This document shows, one piece after another, positions 7,654 to 15,890 of a stretch of DNA of 26,701 nucleotides. The stretch's first letter is position 1; each line of letters opens with the position of its first letter. The notes beneath the pieces are model-generated. The model did not search any database, was not told the DNA's origin, and saw nothing but the letters and a program-made list of their open reading frames with translations. This DNA is from Patescibacteria group bacterium (GTDB lineage Bacteria > Patescibacteriota > Minisyncoccia > Phycocordibacterales > PALSA-1337), in assembly GCA_028864955.1 (NCBI GenBank), contig JAGWLE010000002.1, positions 1 through 26,701 on the forward strand. Reading direction: 5' to 3'. The position numbers and the translations under genes are program-made.

Positions 7654-8982
7654 TCATGGCCTGCGAATTTCTGAGATAAGACCATCTTCGTCAACAACCT
7701 TTTCTTCCTTTGTTTTTAGATTCTTCAGCTTGAATGAGCCGCTGGTGACCTCCTGGTCGCCGATCGCGACCATGAACTTGATGCCGCGCTTGTCGGCATT
7801 GGCTATCTGATCACCAACTTTTTTACCGGAAAAATCGACGGCGACGCGTACCCCTTCACTGCGCAGTTTCTGGGCGAGGTCAAGCGAATAGGGCATATTT
7901 TGATCACCGACGATACAGATGCAGACGTCAGCAGGCGATTCCGGCTTTGGCAGTGTGCCGTACGTCTCCATCAGATCGCGAGCTATGACGTCACCCGCGC
8001 CAAAGCCAAACGCGGCAACTTTGTCGTTGCCGAATAATGAAAGCAGTTCGTCATAGCGGCCGCCGCCAAAAACGGAGCGGCGGTTCGCGGGATTCAAGTC
8101 GAACACTTCGAAGACAGTGCCCGTATAGTAGTCAAAGCCGCGCATCAAGGTCTGATCGAAGCGCACGTTCGTTATGCCGAGCCGTTCGAGGCCGGAGATG
8201 ACTTCGCGGATCTCTTTGAGGCCGGCGTGCTCCTGCGCCGTTTGAGGCAGATGCGAGATGAATTCCTCAAAATTCCCGGAATTAAGGAGTGTCAGCAGCT
8301 GTTCATCCTTGCCGCGGAGATGCGGATCGGGCGCAAAGAGTTCGCTTAAGGCGGCATTGAATGATTGGGCATCGAGCTTATCCTTCCTGTCTATGAGTTT
8401 GGCGACCTTGCGAGATAATTCCTCTGATAGGGAAAAGACGTCCTTGGTGATGTAATTCATGAGCTTGCGGTTGTTGAGGCGGATCTCGAAGTTGGTGTCC
8501 TTGAGGCCGTAAGCCCGAGTGATGTCAAAAGCCATATTGATGATCTCGATCTCGGCGGCGGCACCTTCGACGCCGAATATGTCGACATTGAGCTGCCAAT
8601 GTTCGCGCAGCCGGCCGCGCTGGGGTTGTTCATATCGGAAAAGATTTGGAATAGAATACCAGCGCAGGGGAAAGATAAGGTCGCGGCGCCTGCCAGCCAC
8701 CATACGGGCGGCGGTCGGTGTCATTTCCGGACGCAAGGTAACCTCGCGGTCGCCTCTGTCGGTAAATGTATACGTCTGTTCATTAATGATTTCTTCACCC
8801 GTCTTGGCGCGGTAGAGATCTGCGGGCTCAAGAACGGAGGATCCGTATTCCTCGTAGCCGTATTTTTCGCAGATCCCGCGCCACAGCGAAAAGATAGCCT
8901 TTTGTATGGCCATATCGGCCGGAAGGAAGTCCCGGACGCCCTTGTAGGCGTCAGTCGTGAGTTTTTTGGCATTGTGAGGCAT
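7654..8982 (-). CDS. hisS: Histidyl-tRNA synthetase
   Basis: Charges tRNA-His with histidine; 442 aa from ATG 8982. The frame stays open to 9183, but that extension runs through the promoter and lacks HisRS similarity, whereas MPHNAKKLTTDAYKGVRDF begins as the family does. Class II motifs are complete: motif 2 WYSIPNLFRYEQPQRGR, the histidine-binding LMRGFDYYTGTVFE, motif 3 GGGRYDEL...AAFGFGAGD, and a C-terminal anticodon-binding domain (DVCICIVGD onward). The catalytic arginine and tyrosines are present. The sequence resembles the eukaryotic/archaeal-type HisRS often found in CPR genomes (inference). A second, degenerate HisRS-like gene lies at 22775. Its promoter is divergent from that of the bPH_2-AlbA_2 gene. 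Confidence 0.96.
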   Translation of the reverse strand: MPHNAKKLTTDAYKGVRDFLPADMAIQKAIFSLWRGICEKYGYEEYGSSVLEPADLYRAKTGEEIINEQTYTFTDRGDREVTLRPEMTPTAARMVAGRRRDLIFPLRWYSIPNLFRYEQPQRGRLREHWQLNVDIFGVEGAAAEIEIINMAFDITRAYGLKDTNFEIRLNNRKLMNYITKDVFSLSEELSRKVAKLIDRKDKLDAQSFNAALSELFAPDPHLRGKDEQLLTLLNSGNFEEFISHLPQTAQEHAGLKEIREVISGLERLGITNVRFDQTLMRGFDYYTGTVFEVFDLNPANRRSVFGGGRYDELLSLFGNDKVAAFGFGAGDVIARDLMETYGTLPKPESPADVCICIVGDQNMPYSLDLAQKLRSEGVRVAVDFSGKKVGDQIANADKRGIKFMVAIGDQEVTSGSFKLKNLKTKEEKVVDEDGLISEIRRP

Positions 8983-8988
8983 GGAGCT

Positions 8989-8997
8989 ATTGTACCA
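8989..8997 (-). promoter_or_regulatory. Extended -10 promoter of hisS, leaderless
   Basis: Minus strand TGG-TACAAT (-10 at 8989-8994) stands 6 nt before the ATG. The -35 is weak (TTCCTG, 9011-9016), as is usual for extended -10 promoters. Confidence 0.55.
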
Positions 8998-9076
8998 AGA
9001 AATCAGCGAACAGGAAGCTCCGGCCGGCGATTTTCCGGGGTATGTTTCGTGCACTTTACCTCGATCTTGAATCGTA

Positions 9077-9085
9077 TGGTAGGAT
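9077..9085 (+). promoter_or_regulatory. Extended -10 promoter of bPH_2-AlbA_2 gene, leaderless
   Basis: TGG-TAGGAT (-10 at 9080-9085) is followed by 6 nt and the ATG at 9092. No good -35 is seen. It has the same geometry as the divergent hisS promoter. Confidence 0.5.
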
Positions 9086-9091
9086 ACGACT

Positions 9092-10069
9092 ATGAAGCGG
9101 ATTGTCATAAAGGAGGGGCCGGTGGTCTTCCTGCGGAACGTATTTCTGATGGAATTGCTGGCGGCCGTGTTTTTTATCTGCATCTCGACGCTGACTAACT
9201 ACCAATTGGCGTATATACGTCTCGGCCTGGTGAAATTCTTGCGCTATGATGATTTTGTCATGATCGCCTTTTCCATATTTCAACTCGTATACATTCTGGC
9301 CTTGTTCTTCGATTGGTATTTCAAGTATTTCGAAATACGCGAAAAAGAAATCGTGCGCAGATCGGGGCTGCTTTTCCGACGCCAACGCTCGGTCTCGCTC
9401 ATGCATGTCGTCGCTGTCGAGATCACGCAGTCGCCATTGGATCGCATGACCAAGCATGCCACGCTCATCCTGGAGCACGACAACGGCCGTGTCACCAAGA
9501 TCAGGAACGTGGCGGAATTCGGCGAATACGCTTCCGTCATCAAGCAGACCATAGATAACACAGCCAAACGGCCGACACACAATCGCAGTTTGCAGATGCT
9601 CCTCAAGGAAGGCGAGGGTATGTTCCTGGAATTCAAGCAGACACTTCGCTACGATGTGCGCAAGAAGACCGTTTCAAAGGACGTCGAGCGCGCCGTGATG
9701 AAGGCTATCGCCGGCTTTATGAACGCCGACGGCGGCACGCTGGTCATCGGCGTCGATGATGAAGGCATCGTCACCGGCCTCGCCAATGATTTCGAGACGC
9801 TGGCCAAGCGCAACCGCGACGGCTTCGAAAACCATCTAAATATGCTGGTAAAGACTATGATGGGCATCAAGTTTGCCAACTATATCCACGCCAGATTTGA
9901 TTATTTCAATGACAAGGAAGCCTGTCTCGTCCATGTTGAGCCCAGCCACAAACCCGCCTATCTGCAGAATCCGGGCGGTAAAGAAGAATTCTTCGTGAGG
10001 ATGGGGAATACCACCCAACCGTTCTCCATGAGCGAGGCGGAGGAGTATATAAAGACCAGGTGGAGGTAG
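9092..10069 (+). CDS. Two-TM bPH_2 domain fused to AlbA_2 (Schlafen-like) domain
   Basis: A 325-aa membrane protein of unknown function. Two hydrophobic helices (about residues 13-33 and 54-75) are followed by a bacterial PH-like segment of the bPH_2/YdbS kind (YFEIREKEIVRRSGLLFRRQ). A cytoplasmic AlbA_2/Schlafen-type domain starts near residue 170, with EGEGMFLEFKQTL and NADGGTLVIGVDDEG, the hallmark of that family. AlbA_2 domains are usually tied to nucleic acid binding, RNA cleavage or transcription control, so this fusion would place such a domain at the membrane; the purpose is unknown. The ATG at 9092 fits a leaderless promoter. An in-frame GTG at 9122 is preceded by AAAGGAGG (9109-9116) and is an alternative start that would drop ten residues. 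It is divergent from hisS. Confidence 0.85.
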   Translation: MKRIVIKEGPVVFLRNVFLMELLAAVFFICISTLTNYQLAYIRLGLVKFLRYDDFVMIAFSIFQLVYILALFFDWYFKYFEIREKEIVRRSGLLFRRQRSVSLMHVVAVEITQSPLDRMTKHATLILEHDNGRVTKIRNVAEFGEYASVIKQTIDNTAKRPTHNRSLQMLLKEGEGMFLEFKQTLRYDVRKKTVSKDVERAVMKAIAGFMNADGGTLVIGVDDEGIVTGLANDFETLAKRNRDGFENHLNMLVKTMMGIKFANYIHARFDYFNDKEACLVHVEPSHKPAYLQNPGGKEEFFVRMGNTTQPFSMSEAEEYIKTRWR

Positions 10070-10088
10070 AGTGGAAAGTTGGAGCAAC

Positions 10089-10117
10089 TTGACTTATTAA
10101 AAATACTATTGTAAGTT
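10089..10117 (+). promoter_or_regulatory. Possible promoter of hypothetical gene 10143
   Basis: TTGACT (10089-10094), 17-nt spacer, TAAGTT (10112-10117). The -35 is good and the -10 weak. A leader of about 19 nt would include the SD. Confidence 0.4.
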
Positions 10118-10127
10118 CTGCCATAAG

Positions 10128-10133
10128 AAAGGA
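10128..10133 (+). promoter_or_regulatory. Shine-Dalgarno site of gene 10143
   Basis: AAAGGA sits 9 nt before ATG 10143. It is the only clear SD at normal spacing before a chosen start codon in this window, and it fixes this start. Confidence 0.6.
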
Positions 10134-10142
10134 TCTTTATCA

Positions 10143-10649
10143 ATGAACGAACATGTTGCGACTATCATTATCGCCGTTGGCTATAACTATAAAACAGAAC
10201 CTGGTTTTGGTGCCATCGATATCGAAACGGGCGAGATATTTGTCCACTACGGCAGAGTACTTAGATACGAACAAAAAAGGGAACTGCTAGATACATGGCA
10301 CGCCTGGAAACGGAAGGTTGGCCCAAAAATTGAAGAAGTTGAAATGAAAGGCGGCTTCGTCAATTCCTTTATGCACCATAATTTGGATTTACCGTCCACC
10401 GTTGTCGGGCTTGATCTCGAATCCTATTATCAGGGAGTAATGGGTGAACGCATCGAGTATTTTGCTCAGTGTGCGTTTGACCATGGCACGATTGAAGAGC
10501 GCCTAGGACGCATGCACAAGCTCTACGTGCTTCTCAAAAAAATCAGAACTCACATCCAAGATGTTTTAGAACGAGCCAACGTGTTAGCTTCCATTCAGGC
10601 GGAAGTTGCGCAATTGACGCCAAGCAAGGAAGAACGCAATAAGCGCTAA
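10143..10649 (+). CDS. Hypothetical protein, 168 aa
   Basis: Not recognised. It is a soluble protein with no signal peptide or membrane helix. The N-terminal half (VATIIIAVGYNYKT, GFGAIDIETGEIFVHYG) looks like beta strands. The C-terminal half, from about residue 118, is charged and helical and may form a coiled coil (MHKLYVLLKKIRTHIQDVLERANVLASIQ). The single cysteine is in AQCAFDHG. Codon use is richer in A/T-ending codons than in the neighbours (TTA, AGA and AAA are frequent), and it has a normal SD where most genes here have none. Both suggest a recent arrival or a different expression mode. It ends 16 nt before a strong terminator. The SD, the open frame and the terminator make a real gene likely. 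Confidence 0.75.
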   Translation: MNEHVATIIIAVGYNYKTEPGFGAIDIETGEIFVHYGRVLRYEQKRELLDTWHAWKRKVGPKIEEVEMKGGFVNSFMHHNLDLPSTVVGLDLESYYQGVMGERIEYFAQCAFDHGTIEERLGRMHKLYVLLKKIRTHIQDVLERANVLASIQAEVAQLTPSKEERNKR

Positions 10650-10665
10650 AAAAACGTACACTCAT

Positions 10666-10697
10666 GGTCCCGATGTTATTATCGGGACCTATTTTAT

Positions 10698-10700
<3 letters not shown>
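10666..10700 (+). terminator. Rho-independent terminator, possibly bidirectional
   Basis: Perfect 9-bp stem GGTCCCGAT/ATCGGGACC with loop GTTATT, followed by TATTTTATTT on the plus strand. It lies between convergent genes. On the minus strand the T-run is about 10 nt further away, so it may also stop typA less efficiently. Confidence 0.9.
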
Positions 10701-12524
<1,824 letters not shown>

Positions 12525-12573
12525 GGAAATGGCTGAAATAAAAGGGGCCGGCTAGACCGGCGGCCGAGAAACT

Positions 12574-12603
12574 AGTATGGCATGAAAATTAGCCTTAAGT
12601 CAA
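12574..12603 (-). promoter_or_regulatory. typA promoter
   Basis: Minus strand TTGACT (12598-12603), 18-nt spacer, extended -10 TGC-CATACT (-10 at 12574-12579). Transcription would start near 12567. The leader holds a short GC hairpin, GCCGG/CCGGC, followed by CCCTTTTATTT, which is weakly attenuator-like. Confidence 0.6.
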
Positions 12604-12642
12604 GCATCTGCGGTCGACAGGCGGCCAGGTGATCGTATTGCC

Positions 12643-12672
12643 AATAAAGAACCCCGAAGTAGCTTCGGGGTT
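12643..12672 (-). terminator. Rho-independent terminator of the kinase-like gene
   Basis: Perfect 10-bp stem AACCCCGAAG/CTTCGGGGTT with a 3-nt loop, followed on the minus strand by CTTTATT. It is 28 nt beyond the stop codon of the minus-strand gene. Confidence 0.85.
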
Positions 12673-12700
12673 AATGCTCGTATCATTCAGACGGATCAGC

Positions 12701-13471
12701 TCACGCCGGCGCAAAGAACGTCGCGGCCATCGGCTGTGCTGTGGTTAGAGCTGTCTGTGGGACATCGGGACATTTGAAGATGTCGCGATCGACATCGCGA
12801 TGGAATTCTTGGCTGGAAATGTAATCAAGAATGTCTCCCTTGAGCAGCGGCTGCAAGGTCATCCATTGGACGGTTCGGCGGACATTCGAGATGAAATCGT
12901 CGATGCTGTCTGCCCGTTTGAGCTGCAGAACGTGATCGCCGTAGTGCTCGTGAATCGAATGCCGGTGTTCAAGCATGATCTGCCAGGCTCTTTCCAAGCC
13001 TTCCGCGGTTTCTTCGGGACGAACGACGCCGGTTTTCATCTGACGCTGCCACACGCCGGCGAACATCTGCTCTTTTGTGCACTCCAGATCGATGATCTGG
13101 AGACGATGCCGGCCGCCCTGATTCCAGAGCGTGGATTGCCGCATGGTACGGGGGAAACCGGCGACCATGACGATCGGTGTCGTGACTATCTCGACGATAT
13201 ACATCCGCACGCAGGCGACGGCGACCATCGGGTTGTAGATCCCGCCGCTTTTCTCTTGATGTTCCTGCTGTTTGATCATCTGTCGAATCATGGCCGTGGG
13301 TTCCAAATTACGCCGACACCAATCGATAGCCGCGCTTGAGTCAAAAGCGGTCACCAGCGGTTGATGCGAAACGTGGTTGCACGCGTCCGCAACTTTTTTT
13401 GACAGGGTTGATTTGCCGGCTCCTCGCGCTGCGAGGAAGCCGTACATGCCTAGCAAATTAGATGTATCCAT
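12701..13471 (-). CDS. Adenylate-kinase-like P-loop protein
   Basis: A 256-aa P-loop protein resembling nucleoside monophosphate kinases, especially adenylate kinase. The P-loop AARGAGKST (14-22) keeps GKST, but the first glycine of the GxxxxGK pattern is alanine. GFPRTMRQSTLW matches the GFPRT..Q nucleotide-binding segment of adenylate kinases. GVVRPEETAEGLERAWQI resembles the R.DD.E segment after the lid. The C-terminal ~50 residues (QPLLKGDILDYISSQEF onward) have no match I recognise. It probably transfers phosphate between nucleotides, but the altered P-loop and unusual tail leave the substrate uncertain. It has its own promoter and terminator. ATG 13471 is chosen; the ATG at residue 9 (13447) is an alternative. 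Confidence 0.7.
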   Translation of the reverse strand: MDTSNLLGMYGFLAARGAGKSTLSKKVADACNHVSHQPLVTAFDSSAAIDWCRRNLEPTAMIRQMIKQQEHQEKSGGIYNPMVAVACVRMYIVEIVTTPIVMVAGFPRTMRQSTLWNQGGRHRLQIIDLECTKEQMFAGVWQRQMKTGVVRPEETAEGLERAWQIMLEHRHSIHEHYGDHVLQLKRADSIDDFISNVRRTVQWMTLQPLLKGDILDYISSQEFHRDVDRDIFKCPDVPQTALTTAQPMAATFFAPA

Positions 13472-13542
13472 TCAGGTCCGTATGTATTTGTTTCAGTCGA
13501 AACACCCAATCAGTCCTTTTTCTGAAAGAGCGCCAGTCGAAG

Positions 13543-13570
13543 ATAGTACCATATTTCGCGCAAAGGACAA
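13543..13570 (-). promoter_or_regulatory. Promoter of adenylate-kinase-like gene
   Basis: Minus strand TTGTCC (13565-13570), 16-nt spacer, extended -10 TGG-TACTAT (-10 at 13543-13548). The leader would be about 65 nt, long for this window, and contains a small GTTTC/GAAAC hairpin. Confidence 0.6.
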
Positions 13571-13589
13571 GTTGTGGATACGGCAGAGT

Positions 13590-13644
13590 TTTCGCTGACC
13601 CAAGGCTGCCGCTCTGCGTCTTCAGCGAAATTTTAACTTTTTTT
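13590..13644 (+). terminator. Terminator-like hairpin upstream of pilus operon
   Basis: TTTCGCTGA (13590-13598) pairs perfectly with TCAGCGAAA (13622-13630) around a 23-nt loop, followed by TTTTAACTTTTTTT. CGGCAG (13581-13586) can alternatively pair with CTGCCG (13606-13611). No plus-strand gene lies just upstream, so it may end a small RNA or block antisense read-through. Confidence 0.5.
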
Positions 13645-13661
13645 GATACGGATTTTAACTT
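13630..13661 (+). repeat. Direct repeat ATTTTAACTT upstream of pilB
   Basis: ATTTTAACTT occurs at 13630-13639 and again at 13652-13661. The start-to-start distance is 22 bp, about two helical turns, just ahead of the pilus promoter. This is compatible with an operator, though the AT-rich context makes chance possible. Confidence 0.35.
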
Positions 13662-13668
13662 CATGCCG

Positions 13669-13674
13669 TAAGAT
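13669..13674 (+). promoter_or_regulatory. -10 box of pilus operon, leaderless
   Basis: TAAGAT lies 6 nt before ATG 13681. The best -35 (TTGATA, 13643-13648) is 20 nt away, longer than usual, so help from a regulator is possible. Confidence 0.4.
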
Positions 13675-13680
13675 GCCGGC

Positions 13681-14793
13681 ATGAACACGGATTCGTTCAT
13701 TATCCCCGAATCATATACCGTCGCACAGACCATTGATGCCATGCTGCGGTATGCCGTGACTGTGCGTGCCTCCGACATTCATCTCGATCCACGCGCTGCC
13801 GACATACTGGTGCGCGTGCGCGTCGACGGTTGCATGCTTGAGGCCGGCACCATTTCGAGCAGGCTCTTCGGCGAACTCATCGCCCGGCTGAAGATATTAT
13901 CCGGAGCGCGGACCGATATCCATGCCATCCCTCAGGACGGCCGCTTCCAGTCGAGTATTGCCGACGGCACATACAATATCCGGGCATCTTTCATGCCGAC
14001 GTATCATGGCGAAAATGCCGTACTGAGGCTGCTTTCGAGCAGCGCCCGAGCTGTGTCGCTCAGCAGGCTCGGCTTCACGGCCGATCATGTCCGCATGGTT
14101 GAGCGGGCCTTGTCTCGGACGCACGGACTGATATTAGTGACTGGTCCGACCGGTTCCGGCAAAACGACCACGCTTCACGCGTGTCTGGCAGCCAAAGCTC
14201 GGGAGCCGCTATCGATCATTACGCTCGAAGACCCGGTGGAATATGAGATTCCCGGCATCCGCCAAGTACACGTACGTCACACTCATGGCGTGACGTTCGC
14301 TTCCGGCCTGCGGTCGGCCCTGCGGCAGGATCCCGATGTCATCATGGTTGGCGAGATCCGTGATCAAGAAACGGCCGCCGTCGTCATTCATACCGCTTTG
14401 ACCGGCCACTTGGTTCTGTCGACTCTCCATACAAATTCAGCTCTTGAAGCCATTCCGCGGCTCGTCGATATGGGCGTTGATCACTACCTTCTGGCCACGA
14501 CGCTCAAGCTCGTCATTGCCGAAAGGTTGGTGCGCCTGGCCTGCGAGCATTGTTATGCCTTGGGGTGCGAGAATTGTCGCCAAAAAGGATATGTCGGACG
14601 TTCGATCATCGCCGAAGTTCTCGATGTTGATGATGAATTGTCCCGCCTGATCGCCTGTCGCGCCAGTCTTGCCGAGATCGCGGATGCCGCCTATGCCCGC
14701 GGCTTTCATCCGCTGGCGGAAGATGGCGACGAGAAGATCAATTGGGGCATCACGACGCGCGAAGAAGTGGCTCGCGTGCTTTCGTCTGTCTGA
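13681..14793 (+). CDS. pilB: Type IV pilus / type II secretion ATPase (PilB/GspE family)
   Basis: Cytoplasmic hexameric ATPase powering pilus assembly; 370 aa. It lacks the N1 (MshEN/GspE_N) region of longer PilB proteins and starts directly at the N2-like domain (RASDIHLDP). Walker A GPTGSGKT (155-162), Asp box TLEDPVE (181-187), Walker B DPDVIMVGEIRD (217-228), His box TGHLVLSTLHTN (241-252). A zinc-binding tetracysteine (Cys288, Cys291, Cys296, Cys299; CX2C-X4-CX2C) favours an assembly ATPase (PilB/GspE) over the retraction ATPase PilT. It is the first gene of a tightly packed pilus operon and has no SD. The short size means recruitment to the platform must differ from the model PilB systems. 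Confidence 0.93.
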   Translation: MNTDSFIIPESYTVAQTIDAMLRYAVTVRASDIHLDPRAADILVRVRVDGCMLEAGTISSRLFGELIARLKILSGARTDIHAIPQDGRFQSSIADGTYNIRASFMPTYHGENAVLRLLSSSARAVSLSRLGFTADHVRMVERALSRTHGLILVTGPTGSGKTTTLHACLAAKAREPLSIITLEDPVEYEIPGIRQVHVRHTHGVTFASGLRSALRQDPDVIMVGEIRDQETAAVVIHTALTGHLVLSTLHTNSALEAIPRLVDMGVDHYLLATTLKLVIAERLVRLACEHCYALGCENCRQKGYVGRSIIAEVLDVDDELSRLIACRASLAEIADAAYARGFHPLAEDGDEKINWGITTREEVARVLSSV

Positions 14794-14806
14794 TCGCGAC
14801 TTTCAT

Positions 14807-15889
14807 ATGTCAATGCTTCAACGTATCAAAACAGCACGACGAGCGCCGCGACGTGTCCGCTGGAAGCGCCGGGATACCATATTTCTGTTGGAACGATTTG
14901 AACTATACCTGAGTTCGGGCATGCCTATCGATCAAGTATTATCTGTGTGCGTCGAGTCTGCGGATGGCCGGCAAGGGCAGAGCCTCAGGCGCATGCTGGA
15001 GCAAATCCGGCAAGGCTGCCTATTATCGCATGTCCTGGCGCGAGAATTGCGTATCTCGCCGACTCTGGCCGGACTGATCGAACATGGAGAGGCGTCAGGC
15101 GATCTTGCGAGGACGGTCTGCCGGGCTCACGACCTGCTGGAGCGCGAAGACCTGCTGGCCCGGAAATGCCTATCAGCTCTGGCGTATCCCTGCATCATCG
15201 GCATTTTTGCGCTGGGTCTGACATTTGGTCTCGTGCGGGGAGTACTGCCTCAGATCATTCCGATGCTCTACGGACTTCACGTTCATTTGCCGATCTTGAC
15301 GCAGATAGTCATCGCCGTTTCCAATGGTCTGCTCGCCTATGGTGCGTATCTGGCGATGATCATGGCTGCCGCCGCCGTCATCGCCGTACTCGTATATGGC
15401 CGGTCGGTCAAGGCGCGCCGCGGCGTCCAGAGCATATGCGGTCGTATTCCGATTGCCGGCGGTTTGCTACGTGATTATTCCTGTGCGATCTTCCTACGTT
15501 CCTGCGGCACATTGGTCGAATCGGGCGTTGACATATCCCAGGCGTATCGAGATTGCGCCCGCACGATATCGTTCTGGCCGATGCAAGAGGAGTTTGACGC
15601 GCATTCGGCATCGATCGCTGCGGGTATATCGGTCGGCGCGGTGCTCGGCAGATGCCGGGTGCCCCGATATGTCGGACCGCTGGTGTCTGCCGGACAACTC
15701 TCTGGTACCCTTGGCGTGTCCATGAATCGCGCGGCGGCAGTCATTGATCGCGACATTGAACATGCGTTGAAACAGTTCACAACGCTCATCGAACCCTTGA
15801 TGATGATATTCATGGGCGTGATAGTGGGTTCTGTGGCATTATCCATCATGATGCCGATATACGACATATCGCGCGTTCTTCAACATTGA
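14807..15889 (+). CDS. pilC: Type IV pilus inner-membrane platform protein (PilC/GspF family)
   Basis: Membrane platform that couples ATPase rotation to pilin insertion; 360 aa. It has two T2SF domains, the first at FLLERFELYLSSGMPIDQVL and the second at IFLRSCGTLVESGVDISQAY. Hydrophobic segments lie at about residues 124-146, 174-200 and 327-350, the usual GspF order. The frame is open upstream to 14669 inside pilB, but that part is out-of-frame pilB sequence; ATG 14807 lies 13 nt after the pilB stop. Another ATG two codons later is possible. The basic N terminus (KTARRAPRRVRWKRR) suits the cytoplasmic side. The next gene begins one nucleotide after the stop. Confidence 0.92.
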   Translation: MSMLQRIKTARRAPRRVRWKRRDTIFLLERFELYLSSGMPIDQVLSVCVESADGRQGQSLRRMLEQIRQGCLLSHVLARELRISPTLAGLIEHGEASGDLARTVCRAHDLLEREDLLARKCLSALAYPCIIGIFALGLTFGLVRGVLPQIIPMLYGLHVHLPILTQIVIAVSNGLLAYGAYLAMIMAAAAVIAVLVYGRSVKARRGVQSICGRIPIAGGLLRDYSCAIFLRSCGTLVESGVDISQAYRDCARTISFWPMQEEFDAHSASIAAGISVGAVLGRCRVPRYVGPLVSAGQLSGTLGVSMNRAAAVIDRDIEHALKQFTTLIEPLMMIFMGVIVGSVALSIMMPIYDISRVLQH

Positions 15890-15890
15890 C

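Noticed and set aside
8983..9183. Upstream extension of hisS
   Set aside because: Runs through the hisS promoter and into the divergent gene, and has no HisRS similarity before MPHNAKK.
12540..12563. Possible attenuator in the typA leader
   Set aside because: Only a 5-bp GC stem with a broken outer helix; too weak to list as a feature of its own.
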